From an uncultured Prevotella sp. (GTDB lineage Bacteria; Bacteroidota; Bacteroidia; Bacteroidales; Bacteroidaceae), in the NCBI GenBank assembly GCA_946405145.1, contig CAMJGE010000010.1, forward strand, positions 1 to 64,000: a stretch of 64,000 bases of DNA, in the 5' to 3' direction. Position numbers and translations under genes: made by a program. Shown piece after piece: positions 19,301-28,319 of the stretch. The notes under the pieces were generated by a model. The model did no database searches. It worked only from the letters and a program-made list of their open reading frames with translations, and was not told the origin of the DNA. Within the stretch, counting starts at the first letter, position 1. Every line of letters begins with the position of its first letter.

Positions 19301-19467
19301 TAACCTTCTGCCATCTGGTATGCCTGTTGAGCCAGATGCAGGGTACTGTCTATATTCCGATAATGATAAGTATAAGATTTTAGATTCAGCTTGTCAACGG
19401 CCTGTTTGTCAGGACGTGTACAAGCTGAAATAAGAATTGTTGATACAATGAGAAGCCAATATTTCAT
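16306..19467 (-). CDS. Giant double histidine kinase-like sensor (DUF5112/DUF5113 type)
   Basis: A 1053-residue protein, apparently two sensor kinases fused. Half one: lipoprotein-like signal (ISAC, Cys16), TPR-like sensor (about 30-360), a membrane helix (about 393-414) and a HATPase domain with N-box NTLADNARK (560-568) and G1 EDTGKG. The phosphoacceptor position reads LVNSITPF, with Asn460 where His is expected. Half two: a new signal/membrane segment (661-678), a periplasmic domain, a membrane helix (816-837), then LKHETMYY with His888 in a good H-box. The ATPase region after it is degenerate. DUF5112/DUF5113 names are recalled. It overlaps kdgA by 4 nt and the regulator by 19 nt. Confidence 0.85.
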   Translation of the reverse strand: MKYWLLIVSTILISACTRPDKQAVDKLNLKSYTYHYRNIDSTLHLAQQAYQMAEGYDAGKAEALNNMAFVHIVKMEYDEAERLLQEVTAVTDNQLQCFIAYVLQMRLCQRRSNNRAFHEYRELADLAKRRINEERHFLSPAEARQLLYAETEYAIVNSTYYYYVGLERQSIDALLDINPAEIQRDTAQYLNYLYNIGAGGILTEGTPQEINQLEFDHLMRCFLMARNNGYPYFAANALEALSEHLMDEGDRQQLLTDNLPALKFINPEGVEEDMLAGWLAETSLRIFRDYGDVYQIAGAYRTLASCYRQIGDYESALFNLEQALSDSTINQAPDLVASIREQLSVAYAAIDDKPQSDFNRNIYLDLQETTRQDRQLEARASQYEKTEKQLNITLAAVIGAIVLLLFSLWLFNHMNRKHNQEDVSDEELEQKKELLAACQLRVENSERKNLEQRAKVSLVNSITPFIDRILYEAKNAGTPNLSYIRELTDQINDYNDVLTYWIQLRQGELSLKIESFPLQQLFDIISRGKTGFQMKGVDLLVEPTESVVKADKVLTLFMLNTLADNARKFTEKGGEVKVSATETDQYVEIAVEDTGKGMTEEQLAHLFDHKIIEEHGFGLLNCKGIIEKYRKISQIFSVCSIAATSQLGKGTRLFFHLPKGVVRLLLLLLSFGSLTANAQTGKNPLEKASAFADSAYFSNIHGTYERTMQFADSCRYYLNQHYKSQNPKGRHLMLPMGDVSLTPPEIKWYHDSLNTNYNVILDIRNESAVAALALHQWHLYNYNNRIYTQLFKEMSADNSLGEYCRTMQESQTNKTVGVILLMLLLVSIVPAWYLLYYRHRLYDRFMKDQQRETDLELLEDEMRRLELEDNNLHVTNAVLDNCLSTLKHETMYYPSRICQLLDAGDMASLSEVATYYREIYGILSAQALHQVAPVKLHLKPLAHGILGDENLIRYLFEILKKQSGEKHPDIQYFPQEGPYVEIRIPMPQLKLSESEARDLFTPSKDHLPYLLCRQIIRDHGEATNRRACGIYATLIEGTTIMNITLPSVWKISK

Positions 19468-20132
19468 GCACGTGCTTTAACCACGTAACCTAATGCTTCC
19501 TTACACTTATCTGTCACATATTGCCAATCGCCAGCCTTTACCTTATCACTGGGGAAGAGCTTAGAACCCATACCAACACAGTAAACGCCAGCTTTGAACC
19601 ATGACTTCAGGTTCTCCTCCTCAGGAGCCACACCGCCAGTCACCATAATCTTTGACCAAGGCATAGGTGCCTTCAAACCTTTCACCATATTCGGACCAAC
19701 AACATCACCTGGGAACACCTTTGTCAGATCGCATCCCAGCTCCTGAGCCTTACCAATCTCTGAGACAGTCATACAACCAGGACAATAAGGAATGAGACGA
19801 CGGTTGCAAACAGGAGCGATGTCAGGATTGAGCAGCGGACCTACTACGAAGCAGGCACCCAACTGAATATACATAGCTGCTGTAGGTGCATCGACGATAG
19901 AGCCAATACCCAGTGCCAGCTCAGGACATTCCTTGTCGGCCCACTTCACCAACTCACCGAAGATCTCCTGAGCGAAGTCACCACGATTAGTAAACTCAAA
20001 CGCACGCACACCTCCTTCATAACAAGCCTTCACGACGTTCTTACAGGTCTCAAGATCCTTATGATAGAAGACTGGCACCATACCGGTATCGCCAATCTTC
20101 TTCAATACTGCAATTTTATCAAACTTTGCCAT
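19464..20132 (-). CDS. kdgA: KDPG aldolase / 4-hydroxy-2-oxoglutarate aldolase
   Basis: A 222-residue class I aldolase. The chosen start (MAKFDKIAV) gives the normal length; a start 40 codons upstream would overlap kdgK and adds a non-homologous tail. [10 protein letters not shown], the EFTNRGD strand with catalytic-site acidic residues, and [11 protein letters not shown] with the Schiff-base Lys are all visible. It splits 2-keto-3-deoxy-6-phosphogluconate into pyruvate and glyceraldehyde-3-phosphate, the last step of hexuronate breakdown. It lies 40 bp after kdgK across a GGTAAAA-type spacer and overlaps the kinase gene by 4 nt. Confidence 0.94.
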   Translation of the reverse strand: MAKFDKIAVLKKIGDTGMVPVFYHKDLETCKNVVKACYEGGVRAFEFTNRGDFAQEIFGELVKWADKECPELALGIGSIVDAPTAAMYIQLGACFVVGPLLNPDIAPVCNRRLIPYCPGCMTVSEIGKAQELGCDLTKVFPGDVVGPNMVKGLKAPMPWSKIMVTGGVAPEEENLKSWFKAGVYCVGMGSKLFPSDKVKAGDWQYVTDKCKEALGYVVKARA

Positions 20133-20139
20133 CTTGTTA

Positions 20140-20172
20140 TTTGACTTTTTTACCCTTTTACCTTTTAACCTT
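20140..20172 (-). repeat. GGTAAAA-type spacer between kdgK and kdgA
   Basis: The minus strand reads as AAAAGGTT, AAAAGGTA, AAAAGGGTAAAA units in the gap before kdgA. It closely resembles the iorA-iorB spacer at 9668-9705. Confidence 0.55.
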
Positions 20173-21195
20173 TTAACGCTGTACTCGTCCACTGGCATTA
20201 CCACCTGCGAGAGACTCCACCTCATCAGCAGAAACCAGATTAAAGTCACCATTGATGGTATGCTTCAGAGCAGAAGCAGCAACAGCAAACTCAAGAGCCT
20301 CACCCTGCGTCTTCTTGGTAAGCAGACCATGAATCAGACCACCAGAGAAGGAGTCACCACCACCAACACGGTCGATAATCGGGTTGATCTCATAACGCTT
20401 ACTCTGATAGAACTCCTTACCATCATAGATCAAAGCCTTCCAGCCATTGAATGAAGCGCTATAGCTTTCACGGAGTGTAGAAACAACATATTTGAAACCG
20501 AACTCTGCCATCATCTGCTTGAAGATACCCTCATAGCCAGCAGCATCGGTCTTACCACCCTCTACATCAGCATCGGGCTTGAAACCCAGACAGAGCTCCG
20601 CATCTTCCTCATTACCAATACATACATCCACATACTTCATCAGCGGACGCATGATAGATATAGCTTTCTCTGAAGTCCAAAGCTTCTTACGGAAGTTCAG
20701 ATCCACAGATACTGTTACACCATGACGCTTGGCAGCTTCACAAGCGAGTTTTGTCAACTCAGCAGCCTTATCGCTGATGGCTGGTGTGATACCACTCCAG
20801 TGGAACCAGGCAGCACCTTCCATGATAGCATCAAAATCAAAATCCTTCGGTTCAGCCTCCGCAATAGCAGAATGAGCACGATCATAAATCACCTTTGACG
20901 GACGCATAGAAGCACCTGTCTCAGCATAATAGAGACCGATTCGGTCACCACCACGCGTAACAAACTGGGTATTCACACCATAACGACGCAATGCGTTAAC
21001 GGCAATCTGTCCAATCTCATGCTTCGGGAGCTTAGAAACGAAATATGCCTCATGGCCATAGTTAGCTACTGAGATAGCGACGTTAGCTTCACCACCACCA
21101 GGGATGATGCGGAATGATTCACTCTGAATGAAACGATCGTTTCCCTGTGGGGAAAGGCGGAGCATAATCTCGCCTAATGTTACAATTTTAGCCAT
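20173..21195 (-). CDS. kdgK: 2-keto-3-deoxygluconate kinase (PfkB family)
   Basis: A 340-residue PfkB/ribokinase-fold kinase. The [12 protein letters not shown] motif near residues 33-44 binds sugar. The C-terminal [13 protein letters not shown] motif (about 290-302) holds the catalytic Asp and the anion hole. It phosphorylates KDG to KDPG, which the next gene product cleaves. Length is normal (310-340). First gene of a five-gene operon (kdgK, kdgA, double kinase, regulator, membrane protein) with a strong promoter, divergent from the LacI-type regulator. Confidence 0.92.
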   Translation of the reverse strand: MAKIVTLGEIMLRLSPQGNDRFIQSESFRIIPGGGEANVAISVANYGHEAYFVSKLPKHEIGQIAVNALRRYGVNTQFVTRGGDRIGLYYAETGASMRPSKVIYDRAHSAIAEAEPKDFDFDAIMEGAAWFHWSGITPAISDKAAELTKLACEAAKRHGVTVSVDLNFRKKLWTSEKAISIMRPLMKYVDVCIGNEEDAELCLGFKPDADVEGGKTDAAGYEGIFKQMMAEFGFKYVVSTLRESYSASFNGWKALIYDGKEFYQSKRYEINPIIDRVGGGDSFSGGLIHGLLTKKTQGEALEFAVAASALKHTINGDFNLVSADEVESLAGGNASGRVQR

Positions 21196-21243
21196 TGCTT
21201 TCTAATTGATTATTGATTAAACTCATTTTTTCATTTGCGACGA

Positions 21244-21275
21244 CAAAGATAGGCATATTTTTCTATAACTCCAAA
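21244..21275 (-). promoter_or_regulatory. Promoter of the kdgK operon
   Basis: Minus-strand TATCTTTG -7 box (21244-21251) and TTTG -33 box (21272-21275), 20 bp apart. It lies about 48 bp upstream of kdgK. Confidence 0.75.
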
Positions 21276-21304
21276 TATTTGCAAGGAAATTGAGCAAAAA
21301 CTTA

Positions 21305-21319
21305 CGGAAACGATTTCGG
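21305..21319. promoter_or_regulatory. Candidate LacI-family operator
   Basis: CGGAAACGATTTCGG is a near-palindrome with a central CG, the usual form of LacI/GalR-family sites. It sits between the divergent kdgK and LacI-type promoters, about 30 bp above the kdgK -33 box. TTTCGGATT at its right edge recurs at the uxaB promoter (35929-35937). Inference only. Confidence 0.4.
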
Positions 21320-21341
21320 ATTCAATTATTTTGTGAAAGAA

Positions 21342-21373
21342 GTTGGTTTTTATAGAAAAACTTCGTACCTTTG
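21342..21373 (+). promoter_or_regulatory. Promoter of the LacI-type regulator-uxaA operon
   Basis: TACCTTTG -7 box (21366-21373) with a GTTGG -33 element near 21342-21346. The ATG at 21391 is only 17 bp downstream, so the leader is about 10 nt. Confidence 0.65.
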
Positions 21374-21390
21374 CCGAAAAATCGAAAGAT

Positions 21391-22458
21391 ATGGCAAAAG
21401 AGAACATCACTATCAAGGACATTGCAGCCCGTGCTGGCGTATCAACAGGTACGGTGGATCGTGTCTTACACAAACGTCCCAATGTCAGCAAATCTGCTCT
21501 GGAGAAAGTGAACAAGGCGCTTGAGGAATTAGACTATCGTCCGAACATGTATGCCTCTGCCCTCGCATACAATAAGACTTATACCTTCTATGTCGTGCTG
21601 CCCAAGCACGAACAGGATGCTTATTGGGACGAGATTGAAGAAGGTGCTCAGGCCTGCTGTCAGTTCCGTCGCGATTTTGGAATCTCTTTGAAATTCATCT
21701 ATTACGAACGTTTCAATGCCACATCCTTTACAAAGATGGTACGAGAGTTCCTGACAGCCAAGATTGATGGTGTCATCATCGTGCCTGCAACACTCGAACA
21801 GACAGCCCGTTTCACAGAAAAGCTCACCGAAAAGCAGATCCCCTACGTGCTGCTCGACTCTTATATGCCCGATTTGAAGCCTCTGTCGTTCTTCGGACAA
21901 GATTCTTTTGCCAGTGGATTTTTCGCTGCTAAGATGCTGATGCTGATTGCAGGTCATGAGAAAGAAATAGCCATCGTCAAGCAGACACGTGATGGTAAGG
22001 TAGGCTCCAAGCAGCAGGCTAACCGTGAGACTGGTTTCCGCCATTATATGGTTGACCACTTCCCTGACATCAAAATCTTGGAAGTAGATCTGCCCCTCGA
22101 CGAGGAACACAAGGAATATGACTCCATCCTGGAGAAGTTCTTCAAGTCACATCCTATGGTGCATCACTGCATCACCTTCAACTCAAAAGCCCATCTCGTG
22201 GGATCGTTCCTACAGCGCACCAACCGTCGTAACATTCAGATTATGGGTTATGATATGGTGCCTAAGAATGAGGAATGTATCCGTAACGGCAGTATCTCCT
22301 TCCTCATTGCCCAGCATGCCTACCAACAGGGTTATGCGAGTGTGGATGCCCTCTTCAACGCTATCGTCATGAAGCGTGAGGTAAACCCCGTCAACTATAT
22401 GCCTATAGAGATCCTGACCAAAGAGAATGTAGATTTCTATCGTCGTACAGCTATTTAG
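21391..22458 (+). CDS. LacI-family transcriptional regulator of hexuronate genes
   Basis: A 355-residue repressor. The HTH and hinge (residues 5-60) contain ITIKDIAARAGVSTGTVDRVL and the ALEELDYRPN hinge helix. A periplasmic-binding-protein-type effector domain follows (LPKHEQDAYWDEIEEG onwards, as in ribose-binding-like members). An upstream ATG (21343) lies inside the promoter, so the start is set at MAKENITIK. It sits between kdgK and uxaA, so a uronate or KDG-type effector is the natural inference. Confidence 0.9.
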   Translation: MAKENITIKDIAARAGVSTGTVDRVLHKRPNVSKSALEKVNKALEELDYRPNMYASALAYNKTYTFYVVLPKHEQDAYWDEIEEGAQACCQFRRDFGISLKFIYYERFNATSFTKMVREFLTAKIDGVIIVPATLEQTARFTEKLTEKQIPYVLLDSYMPDLKPLSFFGQDSFASGFFAAKMLMLIAGHEKEIAIVKQTRDGKVGSKQQANRETGFRHYMVDHFPDIKILEVDLPLDEEHKEYDSILEKFFKSHPMVHHCITFNSKAHLVGSFLQRTNRRNIQIMGYDMVPKNEECIRNGSISFLIAQHAYQQGYASVDALFNAIVMKREVNPVNYMPIEILTKENVDFYRRTAI

Positions 22459-22477
22459 CTATAATATCGAACCATTT

Positions 22478-23971
22478 GTGGAGCAGGCAACATTCTTGAA
22501 GATCAATCCTGCCGACAGTGTTATTGTCTGTCTGCAGCCAAAACAGAAGGGAGACGTCATCGAGGTTGACGGTCAGAAGATAACCATCAATCAAGACACG
22601 CCTGCCGGACATAAAGTGCTCATCAAGGATGCTTCCAAAGGTACTGACATCATCAAATACGGTTATCCCATTGGTCATGCCACAACTGACTTGATAGCTG
22701 GCGATTGGGTGAATGAGAATAATTTGAAGACCAACCTCTCAGGCACCCTCGAATACACCTATCATCCCGTCAACGAAGAATTAAGCATCCCTCAAGAGAA
22801 TCGTACTTTCAGAGGCTATATCCGCAGAAATGGTGATGTGGGTGTGCGCAATGAGATATGGATTGTTCCAACCGTTGGGTGTGTGAATGGTATTGCCGAG
22901 CGTTTGGTCAACGAGTTAAAGAAAGAGACTGGTGGAGAAGGTATCGATGCCATCTATGCCTGGCAACATAACTATGGATGTTCACAGCTCTCCGACGATC
23001 ATGAGAACACCCGAAAGGTGCTGCGCGACATCTGTCTGCATCCCAATGCTGGCGCTGTGCTCGTATTGAGTCTGGGTTGTGAGAACAATCAGCCCGATGA
23101 CTTCATGGCAATGCTGGGTGATTACGACAAAGATCGTATCAGACTGTTGATCACCCAACAAGTAGATGATGAGATGGAAGCTGGAATGACGCTCCTACGG
23201 GAGCTCTATGCAATAGCCAAGCAGGATAAGCGTGAGGATGTGCCCGTCTCAAAGCTTCGTGTGGGACTGAAGTGTGGTGGTTCCGATGGTTTCTCCGGCA
23301 TCACTGCCAACCCGCTTGTTGGTGAGTTCTCCGACTGGCTCGTGGCTCAGGGCGGTACATCAGTACTGACTGAGGTGCCTGAGATGTTTGGGGCAGAAAC
23401 GATTCTCATGAACCGTTGTCGCACCAGGCAGCTTTTCGACGAGACGGTCTCTATGATTAATAACTTCAAGAACTATTTCCTCTCGCATGGTGAACCCGTT
23501 GGTGAGAATCCCAGTCCTGGAAACAAGGCTGGCGGTATCTCCACACTTGAGGATAAGGCGTTAGGATGTACCCAGAAGTGCGGCAAGGCACCTGTCAGTG
23601 GTGTGATGGAGTATGGTGACCGTCTATCAAATACAGGGCTTAACCTCCTCTCTGCGCCAGGCAACGACCTAGTGGCATCTACTGCCCTCGCCTCTTGCGG
23701 TTGCCACCTCGTGCTCTTCACCACAGGTCGCGGTACACCTTTCGGCACCTTCGTTCCGACGATGAAGATTGCCACGAACCCTGATTTGGCTTCACGTAAG
23801 AAAAACTGGATCGATTTCTCCGCAGGTCAGCTCATCGAAGGTCGCACCATGCTGGAGCTTGTTCCCGAGTTTATAGATAAGGTACTTTCCGTAGCCAGCG
23901 GCGAGCCAGCAAAAAACGAGATTAACGATTATCGTGAGATTGCCATCTTCAAGAATGGCGTCACCTTATAA
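22478..23971 (+). CDS. uxaA: Altronate dehydratase
   Basis: A 497-residue enzyme of the UxaA/GarD family. The N-terminal SAF-like domain (about 1-90, LKINPADSVIV) is followed by the catalytic domain with GYIRRNGDVGVRNE, the NYGCSQL and LGCENNQ cysteines, KCGGSDGFSGITANP and CGCHLVLFTTGRG. These Cys/His-rich segments bind the catalytic metal. It dehydrates altronate to 2-keto-3-deoxygluconate, the substrate of KdgK. The start is GTG; no in-frame ATG fits. It begins 19 bp after the regulator gene. Confidence 0.94.
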   Translation: MEQATFLKINPADSVIVCLQPKQKGDVIEVDGQKITINQDTPAGHKVLIKDASKGTDIIKYGYPIGHATTDLIAGDWVNENNLKTNLSGTLEYTYHPVNEELSIPQENRTFRGYIRRNGDVGVRNEIWIVPTVGCVNGIAERLVNELKKETGGEGIDAIYAWQHNYGCSQLSDDHENTRKVLRDICLHPNAGAVLVLSLGCENNQPDDFMAMLGDYDKDRIRLLITQQVDDEMEAGMTLLRELYAIAKQDKREDVPVSKLRVGLKCGGSDGFSGITANPLVGEFSDWLVAQGGTSVLTEVPEMFGAETILMNRCRTRQLFDETVSMINNFKNYFLSHGEPVGENPSPGNKAGGISTLEDKALGCTQKCGKAPVSGVMEYGDRLSNTGLNLLSAPGNDLVASTALASCGCHLVLFTTGRGTPFGTFVPTMKIATNPDLASRKKNWIDFSAGQLIEGRTMLELVPEFIDKVLSVASGEPAKNEINDYREIAIFKNGVTL

Positions 23972-23991
23972 TATTAAATAGGTATAAAGCA

Positions 23992-25266
23992 TTGAAAAAA
24001 GGAATCATCGCATTATCACCACTCTTGGTGTTTATCCTGTTCTATCTGCTCACTAGCATCATCGCCGGTGATTTCTACAAGATACCCATTACCGTAGCCT
24101 TTATGGTGTCGAGTATTTATGCGATCATCATCTCAAGCAACCAGCCAGTGATGCTGCGCATCAATATCTTCAGTCGTGGAGCAGCTACCGAACAGATGAT
24201 GCTGATGATCTGGATCTTCATCTTAGCTGGTGCCTTTGCTCACTCCGCAAAAACAATGGGCAGCATCGATGCCACAGTGAACCTCACCCTGTCTTTCCTG
24301 CCCTCTCAGATGCTTCTGGCAGGCATGTTCCTTGCTGCCTGTTTCATCTCACTCTCAATTGGAACCAGCGTTGGAACCATTGCCGCTCTGGTACCTATAG
24401 CAACTGGCGTGGCTACGCAAACCCATACAGATGTGGCGATGATGACAGCCATCATTGTGGGTGGCTCATTCTTTGGCGATAACCTCTCCTTTATCTCCGA
24501 CACAACGATCATGGCTACCCAGACACAGGGATGCCGTCTCCATGATAAGTTTCGCGTTAATTCCTTTATCGTCATGCCAGTAGCCTTCATCATCCTGATT
24601 GTCTATCTGGTGATGGGACAAGGTATTCAGGCTCCGCAGACGCTGCCTGCCGTTGAGTGGGTAAAGGTGATACCCTATCTGGTGGTATTCACAACAGCCC
24701 TTCTCGGCTTGAACGTGATGGCGGTTCTTACATTAGGAATTGTCATGACAGGTATCATCGGGCTCATTACTGGTTCTTTTGACATTTATGGGTGGTTCAG
24801 TGCGATGGGAGAAGGCATTCTCTCGATGGGAGAGCTGATTATTGTCACTATGATGGCAGGTGGTATGTTAGGACTCATCAAGCAGCAGGGCGGCATCGAC
24901 TTCATCATCCAGCTGATGACACGTCATATCAATAGCAAGCGAGGAGCCGAACTCAGTATTGCAGCCCTCGTTTCACTGGTGGATGTGTGTACTGCCAATA
25001 ATACGGTAGCCATTCTGACGGTTGGCGACATTGCCAAACAGATCGGTGATCGCTATGGTGTCGATAACAAAAAGTGTGCCTCTATCCTCGACACCTTCTC
25101 CTGTACGATTCAGGGGCTCATACCCTATGGTGCCCAACTTCTTATCGCAGCAGGTCTGGCTTCCCTCAATCCCGTAAGCATCATACCTTGGCTCTACTAT
25201 CCTTTTGTGTTAGGTCTTGCAGCCATCTTAGCCATCCTATTCCGTTATCCCCGTAGATACTCTTAA
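23992..25266 (+). CDS. NhaC-like ion-coupled membrane transporter
   Basis: A 424-residue protein with about 11 hydrophobic helices and no signal peptide beyond the first helix. The central GTSVGTIAALVPIATG and GGSFFGDNLSFISDTT segments match the Na+/H+ antiporter NhaC / ion transporter superfamily, as does NNTVAILTVGDIAKQ. It starts with TTG (MKKGIIALS), 20 bp after uxaA. The position suggests a role in uptake of an acidic sugar or in ion balance during its uptake; the family also includes organic acid exchangers. Substrate unproven. Confidence 0.82.
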   Translation: MKKGIIALSPLLVFILFYLLTSIIAGDFYKIPITVAFMVSSIYAIIISSNQPVMLRINIFSRGAATEQMMLMIWIFILAGAFAHSAKTMGSIDATVNLTLSFLPSQMLLAGMFLAACFISLSIGTSVGTIAALVPIATGVATQTHTDVAMMTAIIVGGSFFGDNLSFISDTTIMATQTQGCRLHDKFRVNSFIVMPVAFIILIVYLVMGQGIQAPQTLPAVEWVKVIPYLVVFTTALLGLNVMAVLTLGIVMTGIIGLITGSFDIYGWFSAMGEGILSMGELIIVTMMAGGMLGLIKQQGGIDFIIQLMTRHINSKRGAELSIAALVSLVDVCTANNTVAILTVGDIAKQIGDRYGVDNKKCASILDTFSCTIQGLIPYGAQLLIAAGLASLNPVSIIPWLYYPFVLGLAAILAILFRYPRRYS

Positions 25267-25269
25267 GTT

Positions 25270-26094
25270 ATGGACATCATACAGCGCAACCTCTTCCGAT
25301 TATTACGCAACGGTGCTTTTGGCGCCCAAGAACAGATAGAACCGATGTCGGCCTTTAAATGGGAACGACTTTACCAGATAGCGATACTTCACGATGTCAT
25401 CCCCTATGCCTATAAAGGTATCAACAACTGCCGTTCCCAGTTCTTCATGCATCTCACAGAGAAGCAGGAAGCCACCTGGAAGCGGGCCAATGAAGAAGCT
25501 ACCGCTCATATTGCAAGCAATGAGGAAGATACCTTTCTGCGTGCTGATACACTCACCAATCCCGTTCTTAACAGTCAACTGCAAATTATCCTCGACGACG
25601 AGCATTCCGACGTCATCACCCGCCAACTGCTCCTACAGATCATTCGTGTAGTGCGTCATATCCTGAATGAGGGCATGCCTATCCGTCAGCTACTTGAACT
25701 CGGGTTGATACTTCACCAACATGGCAAGCAGGTTGACTTCGGCTTGCTGCAACAATGGATCAAGCGCCTCCGACTGACACAGATGTGCCAGCTTGAAGGC
25801 GAATGTCTGATTCTGTTGTTTGGATTTCATGTGGAGGACCTGCCGTTTGTCTCAGCCAAACAAAGCAAGCATACCTCCCAGATAGCTCAGGAACTGCTGG
25901 AGTTTACCAACACCCGTTCCCACGACTGGTATTTCTCACAGGATGACGACAGTATCTTTGTTCACAACAGCAACTCGTCGGCCATGTTCAGTCACGTGCG
26001 CCGTTCAGGACGATACTTCCGTTATTATCCCAGCGAGGGACTTACCAATTTCTTCGCATCATTTGTGCACTCTCTTTCTCATATCGAGGAATAG
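25270..26094 (+). CDS. Nucleotidyltransferase-like protein lacking the catalytic core
   Basis: A 274-residue protein. KWERLYQIAILHDVIPYAYKG near the N-terminus resembles the opening helix of the 'uncharacterised nucleotidyltransferase' family (NTP_transf_5). The later QLLELGLILHQHGKQVDFGLL segment resembles its C-terminal helical part. The GS...DxD nucleotidyltransferase motif expected in the middle is absent, so it looks like a shortened, catalytically dead relative. It starts 3 bp after the transporter stop, so it is in the uxaA operon, and its 3' end overlaps the convergent GH25 gene by 53 bp. Confidence 0.6.
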   Translation: MDIIQRNLFRLLRNGAFGAQEQIEPMSAFKWERLYQIAILHDVIPYAYKGINNCRSQFFMHLTEKQEATWKRANEEATAHIASNEEDTFLRADTLTNPVLNSQLQIILDDEHSDVITRQLLLQIIRVVRHILNEGMPIRQLLELGLILHQHGKQVDFGLLQQWIKRLRLTQMCQLEGECLILLFGFHVEDLPFVSAKQSKHTSQIAQELLEFTNTRSHDWYFSQDDDSIFVHNSNSSAMFSHVRRSGRYFRYYPSEGLTNFFASFVHSLSHIEE

Positions 26095-26950
26095 CATCGG
26101 GGTCAGCCCCCTTGATATGGATGTGGCGGAACCTGATGTCCCTTAATCCGTGCTTACCCATAAAGCGGCTCTTATCCACATAGCCCTTGATACCCATAAT
26201 CTGCCCCTTACTCGTATATTGCCACATGGTGATGTCCCTACCGTCGGCCAGTACAGGCTCCTCAGGCAGATACATCGCAATCATCAGCTTGTAGTCATCC
26301 ACCTTTCCCACCAGATGCTTGTTGTAGAAATTACGGTAGGTATAAAGCAAGGGAGCCTGACGATATTCCTTCTCCATCATACCGAGAAAGGCAATCAGTG
26401 AATCGCAGAACTCATCTGTAGGCAGTCCGCCAGTAGTCTCCACATCAAGCATTGGAATCAGATCCTGCTCACCTGGGCGACACTGCACACGGAAGTTCTC
26501 CAGCTGCAGCTTTAACGGCGTCTTGGGACGGAAGAAGTGATACGAGCCCACCTTCAGTCCGTAGCGATGCGCCAGCTGGATGTTTCTCTCATACAGGTCA
26601 TCCACCCGATCACCACCTTCGGTAGCTTTCAGATACACATAAGCCGTCTTGGTATTCTCGCCCACTGTCTCCCAGAACACATTTCCCTGATAGTGCGACA
26701 GATCGATGCCGTGCACGTGCGAACAAGTATCCTCACACTGCAGGAAGGGGTCATAGTCAGGATCATCCAGTCTGGGGTCGATGGGCACAATCTTCTTCAC
26801 CATCACCTTTTTCTTCGATGATTTCTTCTTATGCTTGGATGTATGATGGGTCTTTGCGGCTCTCTTCCCGCGTTTTGGACGCTTTGAAGCGGTTTCGCCA
26901 ACAGCCGCTAAGGCTATCAGCAGGGCAAATATAATAGTTATCTTTCTCAT
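26042..26950 (-). CDS. GH25 lysozyme (N-acetylmuramidase)
   Basis: A 302-residue exported enzyme. The signal peptide ends near residue 20 (AAVGETAS), followed by a very basic Lys-rich stretch (about 21-52) and the GH25 barrel. Catalytic segments HGIDLSHYQG (about 80), AYVYLKATEGGD and IPMLDVET carry the conserved Asp/Glu residues, and WQYTSKGQI ends the barrel. It cleaves the beta-1,4 bond between MurNAc and GlcNAc in peptidoglycan. A TAAATTTG -7 box lies at 26971-26978. The basic N-terminal tract may bind the anionic wall. It overlaps the convergent relic gene. Confidence 0.9.
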   Translation of the reverse strand: MRKITIIFALLIALAAVGETASKRPKRGKRAAKTHHTSKHKKKSSKKKVMVKKIVPIDPRLDDPDYDPFLQCEDTCSHVHGIDLSHYQGNVFWETVGENTKTAYVYLKATEGGDRVDDLYERNIQLAHRYGLKVGSYHFFRPKTPLKLQLENFRVQCRPGEQDLIPMLDVETTGGLPTDEFCDSLIAFLGMMEKEYRQAPLLYTYRNFYNKHLVGKVDDYKLMIAMYLPEEPVLADGRDITMWQYTSKGQIMGIKGYVDKSRFMGKHGLRDIRFRHIHIKGADPDAIPRYEKESAQMMRRNW

Positions 26951-27047
26951 TGTTTCTGCATTTTAAGTTGCAAATTTACTAAAAAAAGACCAATTACTAG
27001 CATCCATTCACATTTTTTTCGTACCTTTGCCCAAAATTTTGGTGATT

Positions 27048-28319
27048 ATGAAATTATATAAGATATTAATAAGCCTTCTAGTAATATGTTTTGCAGCATG
27101 TGGCAGTGACGACGTACCAAATCCCACGCCGCCAGGTCCAGAACCTCCTGTCGGTTCAGATGAGCGCACTGTACTGATCTATATGGCGGCTGAAAACAAT
27201 CTCAATCAGTTTTCTATAGAAGATCTCAACGAAATGAAAAAGGGTTCGAAGGCACTCAACGACAACCAGAACCTCATCGTCTATGTGGATCAGAAAGGCA
27301 GTGGTAAGCCCTATTACGCACGTATCAAAGATGGTGAGTACATAGACTCTGTCGGTCTCGAAGAGACCTCCTCTTCTGATCCTGCCATTCTCGAAAAGGC
27401 TCTACAATATATGCGCGAAAATTATCAGGCCAAGAGTTATGGACTCGTGCTTTGGGGCCACGCCACAGGATGGCTGATCAAGAACGACTCTATCCCCTAT
27501 GCCAAGACTCGTGCCTATGCCAGCGACGAAGACGAAAGCCCTACCACCTGGATGAACATCCCCTCTCTTGCCCGTGCCATCAAAAACGGCATGAATGGCG
27601 AGAAGCTGTCTTTCATTCATGGCGACTGCTGCAATTTCGGATGTATCGAGGTGGCCTATGAACTGCGTCAGGTCACTGACTATGTCATCGGTTCCCCTGC
27701 TGAGGTTCCTGATGCTGGTTCCAATTTCTCCGATCTCTCCGGACTATTTGATACCAGTTCCACCTTCTATAAGTTGATTATTGACAATTACTGGGATTAT
27801 TATCTCACTCAGTTCAAGGAAAAAGGTACAATATATTATAATGTCAATTACGGCGACCTGGCAGGATATAGTGTCCCCCTCATAGCGGTAAAGACTTCTG
27901 AACTTGAGAATCTGGCTTCAGCCACCGCACAGCTGCTCAACAGCATTCAAGACAAGCTGAAGCCTACTGGCCAACTCAATTTCAACAACGTCATCTACTA
28001 TGCAGTCAATAATGGTTTGAATAATAACTACGACATGTATAAGACCCTGAAGGAGAATACTTCAGAGGCTGATTTCAAGACATGGGAACCCGCCTTCGAG
28101 AAAGCGCTGGCTTACTATCGTCTGTCACCTCGATGGATGTCCATTGTCAGCAATCTTAGAAAGAAGATGCCATCCTTCGACGCCATAAGTGATAATTGTC
28201 GTGTGTTAAGTATGTTCTTTCCTGGCAGTCAGTATAAAAATGTCTATCCCAGTTGGAATACCACCATTCAGCAATTGCAATGGAATGGTCCCATCAGTTG
28301 GCAGCAGTACGGCTGGTAG
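27048..28319 (+). CDS. Clostripain-family (C11) cysteine protease, lipoprotein
   Basis: A 423-residue protein. The start MKLYKILIS gives a lipoprotein signal with lipobox CFAAC (Cys18) and a Pro/Gly spacer. An upstream ATG at 27027 lies inside the -7 box TACCTTTG (27022-27029) and is excluded. The caspase-like fold shows VLIYMAAENNLN, catalytic His in LVLWGHATGW, and catalytic Cys in FIHGDCCNFGCIEVAYE. Family members cleave after Arg or Lys; this one is likely anchored in the outer or inner membrane. It overlaps mtgA tail-to-tail by 26 bp. Confidence 0.9.
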   Translation: MKLYKILISLLVICFAACGSDDVPNPTPPGPEPPVGSDERTVLIYMAAENNLNQFSIEDLNEMKKGSKALNDNQNLIVYVDQKGSGKPYYARIKDGEYIDSVGLEETSSSDPAILEKALQYMRENYQAKSYGLVLWGHATGWLIKNDSIPYAKTRAYASDEDESPTTWMNIPSLARAIKNGMNGEKLSFIHGDCCNFGCIEVAYELRQVTDYVIGSPAEVPDAGSNFSDLSGLFDTSSTFYKLIIDNYWDYYLTQFKEKGTIYYNVNYGDLAGYSVPLIAVKTSELENLASATAQLLNSIQDKLKPTGQLNFNNVIYYAVNNGLNNNYDMYKTLKENTSEADFKTWEPAFEKALAYYRLSPRWMSIVSNLRKKMPSFDAISDNCRVLSMFFPGSQYKNVYPSWNTTIQQLQWNGPISWQQYGW

